DNA from: Nicoliella lavandulae
GTDB taxonomy: Bacteria; Bacillota; Bacilli; Lactobacillales; Lactobacillaceae
DNA length: 64,000 nucleotides
NCBI RefSeq assembly: GCF_037546185.1
Contig: NZ_JAWMWH010000001.1
Location: 682,001-746,000, forward strand
Reading direction: 5' to 3'
Part shown: piece by piece, positions 7,962-15,574 of the stretch
How positions within the stretch are numbered: the stretch's first letter is position 1
Layout of the letters: every line of letters starts with the position of its first letter
Notes under the pieces: generated by a model
Told to the model about the DNA's origin: nothing
Database searches by the model: none
Seen by the model: only the letters and a program-made list of their open reading frames with translations
Made by a program: the position numbers and the translations under genes

Positions 7962-9482
7962 TTGAAATTTAGAGACTTAGGTTTATCAAAAGACCTATTA
8001 CAAGCAGTTGAAAAAGCAGGTTTTACTGAAGCAACCCCAATCCAAGCGGATACCATTCCATTGATTCTGGAAGGGCATGATGTTTTGGGTCAAGCCCAAA
8101 CGGGGACTGGTAAGACTGCTGCGTTTTCCTTACCCATTTTAGATAAAATTGATTTAGATGATCCTAATGTTCAAGCATTAGTGGTTTCACCAACTCGTGA
8201 ATTAGCAATTCAAACCCAACGGGAAATGAATCGCTTTGGTCGCGTTGAAGGTGCTAAGGTACAAGCCGTATATGGTGGTGCCGACATCAGACAACAAATC
8301 AGAAATCTTAAAAAACACCCTCAAGTAGTGGTTGGAACACCTGGGCGGATTTTAGACCACATCAACAGACGGACATTAAAGCTATCTAACGTTAAGTTCT
8401 TAGTGTTAGATGAAGCTGATGATATGTTAGATATGGGATTCTTAGATGATATCGAAAGTATTATCAAGGCATTACCAACTGAAAGACAAACTCTATTATT
8501 CTCAGCTACCATGCCAGACAAGATTAAGCGGGTTGGAGTTCAATTTATGAACCAACCTAAGCAAATCAAGATCAAGGCTAAGGAATTGACCACTGATTTA
8601 GTTGATCAATTCTACGTTCGTTCTAAGGAAGCTGAAAAGTTTGACTTGATGACTCGTTTCTTTGATGTTCAAGCACCAAAGGTAACCATTGTATTCTGTC
8701 GGACCAAGCGCCGCGTGGATGAAGTATCACGTGGATTGATTGCTTGTGGCTATCCAGCTGCCGGCCTTCATGGTGATTTAACTCAAAAGCGGCGTTCACA
8801 AATTATGCGTGAATTCCGTGATGGCAAGATTTCCATCTTAGTTGCAACCGACGTTGCAGCCCGTGGAATTGATGTTAGTGGAGTTACGCACGTTTACAAT
8901 TATGATATTCCACAAGATCCAGAAAGTTATGTTCACCGGATTGGTCGGACTGGCCGGGCCGGTAAGCATGGGGTATCATTAACGTTTGTTGAACCCAATG
9001 AACGTGATTACCTAAGAGAAGTTGAAAAATTAACTAAGGTTAGAATGTTACCATTAAAGCCACCTTCGGAAGCGGAAGCTTTAAATGGTCAATTATCAGT
9101 AGTTAAGAATGAATTAGGTAATCTAATTGAAAAAACTGACATGGATAAGTTCTCAGAAACTGCAGATGAACTACTTGAAAAGTATTCTGCTAAGGAACTA
9201 GTTTCAGTGCTCTTAAGTAAGATGACTAGAAACCAAGTTAAAGTGCGGATTACTCCAGAACGTCCATTGCCAAATAAAAAGCGTCGCTTTAACCGTGGTG
9301 GTCGTGGCGGCGGTCGTCGGTTTGGTGGTCGTGGCCGTAATGGCGGTGGTAACCGTCGTTACAATGGTCATGGTCGTGGCGGCAACCACCGCAATAATGA
9401 TCGTGGACATGGTCGCGGTAATGGTGGTAATCATCGTTCAAATGGCGGTAATAAGTCATTCACGATTAAACAAAAAGACTAA
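7962..9482 (+). CDS. cshA: DEAD-box RNA helicase CshA
   Basis: CshA unwinds RNA and takes part in ribosome assembly, cold adaptation and the degradosome-like complex. In 506 residues the motifs appear in order: Q-motif region GFTEATPIQ, AQTGTGKT (motif I), PTRELA, LDEADDMLDMG (DEAD), FSATMP, VATDVAARGID and HRIGRTGRAG. The C-terminal 80 residues are rich in Arg and Gly (RGGRGGGRRFGGRGR and similar), a basic RNA-binding tail. The start is TTG 7962, seven bases after AGGAGG at 7949-7954; the upstream in-frame ATG at 7929 lies before the ribosome binding site and must be wrong. A strong terminator follows. Confidence 0.95.
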   Translation: MKFRDLGLSKDLLQAVEKAGFTEATPIQADTIPLILEGHDVLGQAQTGTGKTAAFSLPILDKIDLDDPNVQALVVSPTRELAIQTQREMNRFGRVEGAKVQAVYGGADIRQQIRNLKKHPQVVVGTPGRILDHINRRTLKLSNVKFLVLDEADDMLDMGFLDDIESIIKALPTERQTLLFSATMPDKIKRVGVQFMNQPKQIKIKAKELTTDLVDQFYVRSKEAEKFDLMTRFFDVQAPKVTIVFCRTKRRVDEVSRGLIACGYPAAGLHGDLTQKRRSQIMREFRDGKISILVATDVAARGIDVSGVTHVYNYDIPQDPESYVHRIGRTGRAGKHGVSLTFVEPNERDYLREVEKLTKVRMLPLKPPSEAEALNGQLSVVKNELGNLIEKTDMDKFSETADELLEKYSAKELVSVLLSKMTRNQVKVRITPERPLPNKKRRFNRGGRGGGRRFGGRGRNGGGNRRYNGHGRGGNHRNNDRGHGRGNGGNHRSNGGNKSFTIKQKD

Positions 9483-9499
9483 TTAAGATATTACTAAGA

Positions 9500-9540
9500 A
9501 ATAGGAATGGATTCGTTTTCGAATACATTCCTATTTTTTA
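9500..9540 (+). terminator. Intrinsic terminator of cshA
   Basis: ATAGGAATGGATTCG pairs with CGAATACATTCCTAT (one mismatch) around TTTT, followed by six T. Confidence 0.92.
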
Positions 9541-9594
9541 TTTAGTAATTTAATGATAAAATAGAGTGTAAATCTACATTTGAGGGTGCGAGCA

Positions 9595-10716
9595 ATGAGT
9601 TTAGGTCTTCATCGAAATGCGCGGTTAGTGATTAACAAGCAAGCGCTTTTTCATAATATTAATACTGAACAAAAGCGGCTAGCGCCAGGAACAGAAATGT
9701 TCATGGTCGTTAAAGCCAATGGTTATGGTCATGGGGCAGTTGAAGTTGCTAGGGTTGCTAAGGCTGCTGGCGCAACTGGATTTTGTGTTGCCATTCTAGA
9801 TGAAGCGCTAGAATTACGGGCAGCCGGGTTTACTGAACCCATTTTAGTGTTAGGAGTGACTAGACCAGAAGATTTGCCACTGGCCGTTCAAAAAGACATT
9901 ACGACTACGTTGCCTTCAAATGAATGGTTAGCTTTAGCAGTTCAAGTGCTAGCTGATCACTCGTTAACTGATCAATTAAATGTTCATATTGCTCTAGATA
10001 CGGGGATGGGTCGAATTGGGTTTCAATCAATTGATGAAATGAAAGCGGCTATCGCAACGGTAAATGAGCATTCTGACTTAATTAACATTGATGGGATTTT
10101 TACTCATTTCTCAACTGCTGATGCTAAGGATTTAGATTATTTTCATCTACAGGTAAATCGTTTTAAAAGGTTTATGGCAGCGTTACCAAGCCGACCTCGT
10201 TATGTGCACGTATCTAATTCGGCAACTAGCTTATGGCATCAGGAATGTAATGGTAATATGATTAGATTTGGGGTGGCTGGATACGGATTGAATCCATCAG
10301 GAACTGAAATTGAGCCCCCCTATGAATTACAACCAGCAATGAGTTTGGTTTCTGAAATCGTTCATTGTAAGCAGGTTGCTGCGGGACGCTCAATTGGTTA
10401 TGGTGCTACATATACAGCAAATGATCGGCAATGGATTGGGACCGTCCCAATTGGATATGCAGATGGATATCAACGGGCACTTCAAAACTTTCATGTGTTA
10501 GTAAATGGTCAGTTTTGTCCAATTGTTGGTCGCGTTTGTATGGACCAATTTATGATTCGGTTACCAAAACCAGTTCCCATTGGCACTAAAGTCACTTTAG
10601 TGGGTCAAAATGGAAAAAATCGGATTTCTTTAGAATCAATGGCTCATTTTTGTGATACAATTCATTATGAAGTAGCTTGTTTATTTCAGGAACGGTTACC
10701 AAGAACTTATATTTAA
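9595..10716 (+). CDS. alr: Alanine racemase
   Basis: This PLP enzyme interconverts L- and D-alanine and supplies D-alanine for peptidoglycan and teichoic acids. The 373-residue protein carries the PLP lysine in VVKANGYGHG (Lys40) and the second catalytic region around GYGATYTAN with the downstream VPIGYADGYQR segment. Start ATG 9595 follows GAGGG by eight bases; the longer TTG-initiated frame from 9580 overlaps the ribosome binding site. Next downstream are the putative antitoxin and mazF, the same order as alrA-ndoAI-ndoA in B. subtilis, so an alr-toxin-antitoxin operon is likely. Confidence 0.96.
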   Translation: MSLGLHRNARLVINKQALFHNINTEQKRLAPGTEMFMVVKANGYGHGAVEVARVAKAAGATGFCVAILDEALELRAAGFTEPILVLGVTRPEDLPLAVQKDITTTLPSNEWLALAVQVLADHSLTDQLNVHIALDTGMGRIGFQSIDEMKAAIATVNEHSDLINIDGIFTHFSTADAKDLDYFHLQVNRFKRFMAALPSRPRYVHVSNSATSLWHQECNGNMIRFGVAGYGLNPSGTEIEPPYELQPAMSLVSEIVHCKQVAAGRSIGYGATYTANDRQWIGTVPIGYADGYQRALQNFHVLVNGQFCPIVGRVCMDQFMIRLPKPVPIGTKVTLVGQNGKNRISLESMAHFCDTIHYEVACLFQERLPRTYI

Positions 10717-10754
10717 TTATAAGCACTAATATATTTCAATAAGGGGTATGTGCA

Positions 10755-11012
10755 ATGCCATTTATTTTAAGTGAACGTTTTATATTGAGAAATTCACGGG
10801 CACTACTAAAAGAAAAAATTAATAATGAACGAGTTAATCATAAAATGATTGCAGTTTTAGTTAATGTCAATCATAATTACACTCCCTACATTCAGGAATT
10901 AATTTATGGATATATTCTAATGGGAACTATTAATAGAGATATCGTTAAAGAGTTTATGCCATCCGAAGATTGTGCGGCAAGAACTATTGATGAATATTTA
11001 AGTAAGCGATAA
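10755..11012 (+). CDS. Putative antitoxin partner of MazF, unusual sequence
   Basis: The 85-residue basic protein sits between alr and mazF, exactly where B. subtilis has the antitoxin gene ndoAI, with a clear AAGGGG ribosome binding site and 35 bases before mazF. By position it should be the MazE-type antitoxin. The sequence does not show the ribbon-helix-helix pattern of EndoAI or the AbrB fold of E. coli MazE that I would expect; it has two likely helices separated by NHNYTPYIQELIYGYILMG and ends in IDEYLSKR. The role is inferred from gene order alone; it could also be an unrelated small protein. Confidence 0.6.
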   Translation: MPFILSERFILRNSRALLKEKINNERVNHKMIAVLVNVNHNYTPYIQELIYGYILMGTINRDIVKEFMPSEDCAARTIDEYLSKR

Positions 11013-11047
11013 TTCGTTAATATTAAAAGGAGAGGGGTTTATCAGAA

Positions 11048-11422
11048 ATGTCTAAGACAGATGTTAAACGTGGTGATATTTTTTATGCTGACTTATCTCC
11101 AGTCGTAGGATCCGAACAGGGTGGAGTTAGACCAGTATTAATCATCCAAAATAATATCGGTAATCACTACAGTCCAACCGTGATTGTAGCAGCAATTACT
11201 GCCAGAATTTCTAAGCCGAAAATGCCAACGCACGTTGGAATTAAGGCTAGTCAATCTGATATTGAAAAGGATTCAGTAATATTACTTGAGCAAATTCGGA
11301 CAATTGATAAACAGCGACTCAATGATCGAGTTGCTCATTTAAATAAGTATTTAATGAAAAAAGTTGATACTGCTTTAGAATTAAGTGTCGGTTTATCACC
11401 TAAGACCAATGGTAAAAAGTAG
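11048..11422 (+). CDS. mazF: MazF/EndoA-type mRNA interferase toxin
   Basis: MazF toxins are sequence-specific, ribosome-independent endoribonucleases. The 124-residue protein is very close to B. subtilis EndoA over KRGDIFYADLSPVVGSEQGG, RPVLIIQNNIGN, VAAITARI and DSVILLEQIRTIDKQRL, keeping the catalytic-site Arg (position 28) and Thr (position 51). AAGGAGAGGGG precedes the ATG. It ends the alr operon, before a long hairpin. EndoA cuts at UACAU; conservation suggests a similar site here, which is inference. It has a slightly longer C-terminus than EndoA (LSPKTNGKK). Confidence 0.95.
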   Translation: MSKTDVKRGDIFYADLSPVVGSEQGGVRPVLIIQNNIGNHYSPTVIVAAITARISKPKMPTHVGIKASQSDIEKDSVILLEQIRTIDKQRLNDRVAHLNKYLMKKVDTALELSVGLSPKTNGKK

Positions 11423-11484
11423 CATACATAAAAACTATCGATTTTAAGTGGTGGGGACAAGAACTATAATCGTAAATAGATATG

Positions 11485-11545
11485 CAAAAAAGCACCATTA
11501 AGATGTTATTTCATGAAATAGCATTTTAATGGTGCTTTTTTATTG
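11485..11545. terminator. Long bidirectional terminator between mazF and the CBS-domain gene
   Basis: AGCACCATTAA pairs with TTAATGGTGCT, inside which ATTTCATGAAAT forms a second palindrome. The hairpin is flanked by A-run and T-run, so it can stop transcription from both convergent units. The interval 11423-11484 holds no gene; it has an isolated TATAAT at 11465-11470 of unknown meaning. Confidence 0.88.
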
Positions 11546-11584
11546 GTGATGAATTTAAACGGAATCCTCTAAATCATCAATGGG

Positions 11585-12226
11585 TTATTGAATATTAGTT
11601 AGGTTTTCTACTTCGGGGACTTTAAAGCCTCGTTTATTAAGGTTTAAAATAATCTTTGATAATAATTCTTCATCAACATCAGATGGAAGGGTGAACATTG
11701 TCCGGTGGACGAGTTCGCCTTCTTGCACGTCTAATGAAATAACACTGGCGATGTTAGTGGATTTAGAAATAATCCGTGCCATTTTTTCAAGATCCCCACG
11801 TTCACCAGTTGAAACCACGGTAATAACATAACTACCAACATTGACGTTCCAAGATTGGGAAAGCATATCCATCAACCGATTATGCGTTAAAATGCCGTAA
11901 AATGAATTTTGATCATCTAAAACAGCAATGTATGGCAAGTCTTTGATGGAGAAAAAGACGTTAAAGAAGGATGCATTAACGCTGATGAACTTAGTGGAGT
12001 TCTTGATTAAGTGGGTTACAGGTAAATTCATGTCACCACCACGTGATTTATGGCGGTAAAGATGCATTTTATAGATGTTACCACGGAATAAAGTTCCAGT
12101 TTCATCTAGAATGGGGACACATCGGAAGTCCTTTTCTTCTAAGATATCGAGGGCCTCTGCTAACGTATTGTTTTCAGTGACCATGGTTAAACCAGATTTA
12201 GGCTTAACTAGTGATTTTAATAACAT
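11585..12226 (-). CDS. CBS-domain protein with C-terminal ACT-like domain (possible c-di-AMP-binding protein)
   Basis: The 213-residue soluble protein begins with a tandem CBS pair (about residues 1-125; TLAEALDILEEKDFRCVPILDE and the second motif around PYIAVLDDQNSFYGILTHNRLMD). After it comes a domain of about 80 residues resembling ACT (GSYVITVVSTGERGDLEKMARIISK). CBS proteins bind adenine nucleotides, and a CBS-ACT protein (CbpA) of Listeria binds cyclic di-AMP; that this one does is inference from domain order. Its AAGGAG lies inside the last codons of the upstream glycosyltransferase gene, with only four bases between the genes, so the two are translationally coupled. Confidence 0.8.
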   Translation of the reverse strand: MLLKSLVKPKSGLTMVTENNTLAEALDILEEKDFRCVPILDETGTLFRGNIYKMHLYRHKSRGGDMNLPVTHLIKNSTKFISVNASFFNVFFSIKDLPYIAVLDDQNSFYGILTHNRLMDMLSQSWNVNVGSYVITVVSTGERGDLEKMARIISKSTNIASVISLDVQEGELVHRTMFTLPSDVDEELLSKIILNLNKRGFKVPEVENLTNIQ

Positions 12227-12230
12227 TGAA

Positions 12231-13775
12231 TCAGCTCCTTAATTCGTATAGTAAATATGTCATTTCATGATTTTGAAACACTGTATCACGTTGAGCAACT
12301 AATTGATAAGCTTGTTGGAAAGTTGGGTCGACTGGATCGATTAAATCATCAACGGTTTCATGTGGTAATAATGTTAAAACCACAAAATGAGCTTGGTGGT
12401 TCTTTAGAATCTCATTTTGGCTGCCCATCATTGGGGCATAGCCCTGCAGATTTAGTTTAGCAAAGTATTTGCTTTGGGGCAATGTTGCCGTTGCAGTATA
12501 AAGCCCAACATCTAAGTTATCATAATTTAAAATGGATTTATCATGGCTGCGATTAATGATGTTAGCAAATTGAATTTGAAACGGCACGGTATCCTTGTGA
12601 TTAGTACTAATCGATTGATTATGCGGAAATAAAATTGTATCGCGATAGGTAGTATTGGTAATGAACGTGGCGCCCAGCGCAATGATAGTACCGATAATAC
12701 TAATTCGATTTAACGTAAATCGCGAGTGATTAATAAGTTGGTCGAGTAAACTAGCGATTCCCATGCAAAGAAAGACAAAGTAAGCGCCCAGCCCAACGTA
12801 GTAGTATCTAAAACTAAATTCATTGCCTACAATAAAAATAATTTCTAATCCTAATCCAGACAAAATCAATTGCTTAGCAAATCGATCAATGCTCTTTAAG
12901 CGGATTAAATAGATGGTCCCTAAAATAAGTAAAATCGACATTCCTAAATTAGTCCCGTTTTGAAAGACAAATTCGGCAATGTTAAGAATGATGCGGGGTG
13001 AAAAGAGACCACTACTAGGATAGAAATGAATATTGATGAAAAAATAAACTTTAAATAAATCAACTAGTGCGCCCATGATGCCATAAAAGATAATTAATGG
13101 CCCAGAAATACTGAGAAAGCCTAATCCACCCATTTTAAAGCGTCGCCATAATTCATGCCAGTCATGCTGATGGATTGATTGAATTGCCACTAACCCAAAA
13201 AAAGCAACCCATGGCCAAATGAGACTGTACTTAGTCCAAAAGACTAATGCTAAGGCAATTCCTTGCCCATATAGCTGCCAATTAGACGGCAACTTACCAT
13301 TACTTTTCAATATGCTATATATCAAACTGAGGAGTAATGGCATTAGCAAACTTTCTGGTAGCTCGCCATTTTCAAAGTAGTAACTGTTAAAAACGATGGG
13401 AATGAACGCCAAACTAGCAGCGTATGCAATTGGGGTTTTAAATTTTAGGTTAATAATTTGATAAGCAAAGACAATGTCGAAAAAGATCGTGATTGCTTCA
13501 AATAAATAGACACCTAAAAACGTTCGATAACTAATTAATGCTGCAAACGAGTTCATTAAATAAATTAATGGCCCCCGTTGATCAAATAGATCACGATAGG
13601 GCATTAAGCCATGCCACAGCCCCTTACCAACAGTGAACATGGTGTTACCATCCCAGGAGTTATTGAACGCAAACAGGGGGGAAGTAGTGGTAATAAACGC
13701 CGTGATAAATAAACTAATTCCGGCAGTTAATAATATCATTGCCCAGTTGAGCCGTTGTTTAATTTGGTTATTCAT
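12231..13775 (-). CDS. Polytopic membrane glycosyltransferase (GT-C, ArnT/PMT-like)
   Basis: A membrane protein of 514 residues with about ten hydrophobic segments. The first loop carries FNNSWDGNTMFTVGKGLWHGLMPYRDLFDQRGPLIY, in which acidic and Arg residues precede the second membrane segment as in GT-C enzymes that use polyprenyl-phosphate sugars. The C-terminal 100 residues are a soluble extracytoplasmic domain. The substrate is unknown. I start at ATG 13775 because the longer frame (ATG 13859) begins inside the ldh terminator; the ATG has no adjacent ribosome binding site, but AGAAGG lies upstream across a 7-bp hairpin (see findings). It is the first gene of a pair with the CBS-domain protein. 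Confidence 0.8.
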   Translation of the reverse strand: MNNQIKQRLNWAMILLTAGISLFITAFITTTSPLFAFNNSWDGNTMFTVGKGLWHGLMPYRDLFDQRGPLIYLMNSFAALISYRTFLGVYLFEAITIFFDIVFAYQIINLKFKTPIAYAASLAFIPIVFNSYYFENGELPESLLMPLLLSLIYSILKSNGKLPSNWQLYGQGIALALVFWTKYSLIWPWVAFFGLVAIQSIHQHDWHELWRRFKMGGLGFLSISGPLIIFYGIMGALVDLFKVYFFINIHFYPSSGLFSPRIILNIAEFVFQNGTNLGMSILLILGTIYLIRLKSIDRFAKQLILSGLGLEIIFIVGNEFSFRYYYVGLGAYFVFLCMGIASLLDQLINHSRFTLNRISIIGTIIALGATFITNTTYRDTILFPHNQSISTNHKDTVPFQIQFANIINRSHDKSILNYDNLDVGLYTATATLPQSKYFAKLNLQGYAPMMGSQNEILKNHQAHFVVLTLLPHETVDDLIDPVDPTFQQAYQLVAQRDTVFQNHEMTYLLYELRS

Positions 13776-13820
13776 ATTAATTATTATCAGCGCGGGTGCT
13801 GATATCCTTCTTTCTTTTGC

Positions 13821-13856
13821 AAAAAATAAACCGCACCTATCAATAATAGGCACGGT
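13821..13856 (-). terminator. Intrinsic terminator of ldh
   Basis: On the minus strand ACCGTGCCTAT pairs with ATAGGTGCGGT (two-base internal mismatch), followed by TTATTTTTT. Confidence 0.85.
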
Positions 13857-13881
13857 CATTTTTTAGTTAAAATGGGTTAGA

Positions 13882-14832
13882 TTAGTTTAATGAATCCATA
13901 CCCTTTTTAGCAGTTTCCTTTAGAGTCTTAGCAGATGCAGCCATCTTTGCGGATTCTTCATCACTCAATGGAACTTCAAGCACCTTAGCAACTCCGGATG
14001 CGTTAACTACGGCAGGAGTACCAATGTAGATATCATCTAATCCGTATTCGCCGTTCACTGGTGCACCAATTGGCAATACTGAGTTTTCGTCGTGTAAAAT
14101 TGCACGAGAAATTCTCATTAATGCGGTTGCAACACCATAGAAAGTAGCACCCTTCTTGTTGATAATTGTGTAAGCCTTGTCACGAGTTTCTTGTTCTAAC
14201 TTAAGAAGATCGTCCTTGCTTACACCGTTTTCCTTAGCAACGTCTAGTAATGGACGACTACCAACTTCAGCTTCATCAATTGCAGCGAATTCGGAGTCAC
14301 CATGTTCACCCATGATGTATGCGTGAACGTCAGCTGGGTTAATTCCCAACTTCTTACCAACAGCAACTTGGAAACGAGTGGTATCTAGTGAAGTACCGGA
14401 ACCAACAACCTTTTCCTTTGGAAAACCAGATAATTTTTGAGTAGCGTAAGTTAACACATCAACTGGGTTAGCAGCTACTAAGAAGATACCGTCAAAACCA
14501 GAATCAACAACTGGTTTAACAATTGAAGATAAAATCTTAACGTTCTTGTTTACTAAGTCAAGACGAGTTTCGCCTGGCTTTTGAGGAGCACCAGCAGTAA
14601 TAACTACTAGGTCAGCATCCTTACAATCAGCGTAATCGCCGGAGTAGATGTTCTTAGGAGCAGTGAAAACTTGAGCGTCTTCAAGGTCTAAGGCGTCTCC
14701 TTCTGTACGATCTTTAACAATATCAATAATGACGAATTCTTCAGCAAGTCCTTGTTGCATCATTGCAAATGCATATGATGAACCTACTGCACCGTCACCA
14801 ACTAAAGCAACTTTTTGGTGTTTTAATGCCAA
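13882..14832 (-). CDS. ldh: L-lactate dehydrogenase
   Basis: This NADH-dependent enzyme reduces pyruvate to L-lactate and restores NAD+ in fermentation. The 316-residue protein has the Rossmann motif GDGAVGSSYAFAM, substrate Arg in PGETRLDL, AANPVDVLTY, and the catalytic His in IMGEHGDSEF. I start at the TTG at 14832: AAGGG ends ten bases before it, whereas the in-frame ATG at 14841 directly abuts AAGGG and cannot be used efficiently. It is a single-gene unit with its own TATAAT box and terminator. High AAC/GGT-type codon use fits a highly expressed gene. Confidence 0.96.
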   Translation of the reverse strand: MALKHQKVALVGDGAVGSSYAFAMMQQGLAEEFVIIDIVKDRTEGDALDLEDAQVFTAPKNIYSGDYADCKDADLVVITAGAPQKPGETRLDLVNKNVKILSSIVKPVVDSGFDGIFLVAANPVDVLTYATQKLSGFPKEKVVGSGTSLDTTRFQVAVGKKLGINPADVHAYIMGEHGDSEFAAIDEAEVGSRPLLDVAKENGVSKDDLLKLEQETRDKAYTIINKKGATFYGVATALMRISRAILHDENSVLPIGAPVNGEYGLDDIYIGTPAVVNASGVAKVLEVPLSDEESAKMAASAKTLKETAKKGMDSLN

Positions 14833-14880
14833 AATAATCATCCCTTCAAAAGAATTTTTATTTTAATGCTTCCAGTGTTC

Positions 14881-14910
14881 ATTATAGCATACTTAAAATT
14901 AAGTTGATAA
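14881..14910 (-). promoter_or_regulatory. ldh promoter (-10 region)
   Basis: On the minus strand TATGCTATAAT gives an extended -10 (TATAAT at 14886-14881). The spacer holds the palindrome CTTAATTTTAAG. No good -35 is seen at 17 bases. Confidence 0.6.
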
Positions 14911-14947
14911 TGAAGAGAACGCCTTTAATTATATTCTGTTAATATTT

Positions 14948-14956
14948 TGCTATAAT
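14948..14956 (+). promoter_or_regulatory. Promoter of the pth-mfd operon (extended -10)
   Basis: TGC immediately precedes TATAAT (14951-14956), an extended -10 element, 40 bases upstream of pth. Confidence 0.65.
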
Positions 14957-14995
14957 ATAAACTAGACAATTAAAAACGAGGAGTGTTTGAACACA

Positions 14996-15553
14996 ATGAA
15001 AATGATCGTAGGATTAGGAAATATCGGCCCCCAATATGACGGAACCCGTCATAACACTGGCTTTTCAGTGTTAGATCAATTTGCAAATGACCATGGCATC
15101 GAAATGACCACTAGAAAGATGGAAGCTAAGTTAGGATCGACCGTAATCGATGGTGAAAAGGTGATGTTAGTGGAACCCACGACCTTTATGAATGAATCAG
15201 GACGCGCCGTGGGACCACTAATGAAGTTTTATAAGCTAGACCTTGATGATTTAATCGTGGTTTATGATGATATGGATTTACCAGTAGGTAAGATTAGATT
15301 AAGAACCCACGGTGCCGCTGGTGGTCATAATGGAATTAAAAGTTTAATTGCTCACTTGGGAACGAATAAGTTCAATCGGATTCGAGTGGGAACGGACCAT
15401 CCAAAGTTACAAAGTGTGGTGGATTACGTGTTAGGTAAATTTACTGATGAACAATTACCAGACTTTAATAAGTCAGTGGACACCGCTGTCGATGCATTGA
15501 ATGATTGGGTGAACGACACGCCATTTGATAAATTAGAAAACAAATACAACTAA
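14996..15553 (+). CDS. pth: Peptidyl-tRNA hydrolase
   Basis: Pth releases tRNA from peptidyl-tRNAs that drop off the ribosome. The 185-residue protein has GLGNIGPQYDGTRHNTGF with the catalytic His, the EPTTFMNESG segment, YDDMDLPVGKIRLR with the essential Asp, and GGHNGIKS. The start is ATG 14996, 12 bases after GAGGAG; the TTG at 14987 is only three bases from it. It is the first gene of the pth-mfd-flippase-rqcP series, the same order as in B. subtilis. Confidence 0.96.
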   Translation: MKMIVGLGNIGPQYDGTRHNTGFSVLDQFANDHGIEMTTRKMEAKLGSTVIDGEKVMLVEPTTFMNESGRAVGPLMKFYKLDLDDLIVVYDDMDLPVGKIRLRTHGAAGGHNGIKSLIAHLGTNKFNRIRVGTDHPKLQSVVDYVLGKFTDEQLPDFNKSVDTAVDALNDWVNDTPFDKLENKYN

Positions 15554-15574
15554 AGTGTTGAAAGGACTCTTTTA

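Noticed and set aside
9213..9434. Antisense frame rich in Thr, Ile and Ala opposite the cshA tail
   Set aside because: It is the mirror of the Arg/Gly-repeat codons; no ribosome binding site, no promoter.
11423..11484. Small RNA promoted from TATAAT at 11465 after mazF
   Set aside because: No -35 at proper spacing; the following hairpin is explained as a shared terminator.
13776..13859. Longer start (ATG 13859) for the membrane glycosyltransferase
   Set aside because: It begins inside the ldh terminator hairpin and lacks a ribosome binding site.
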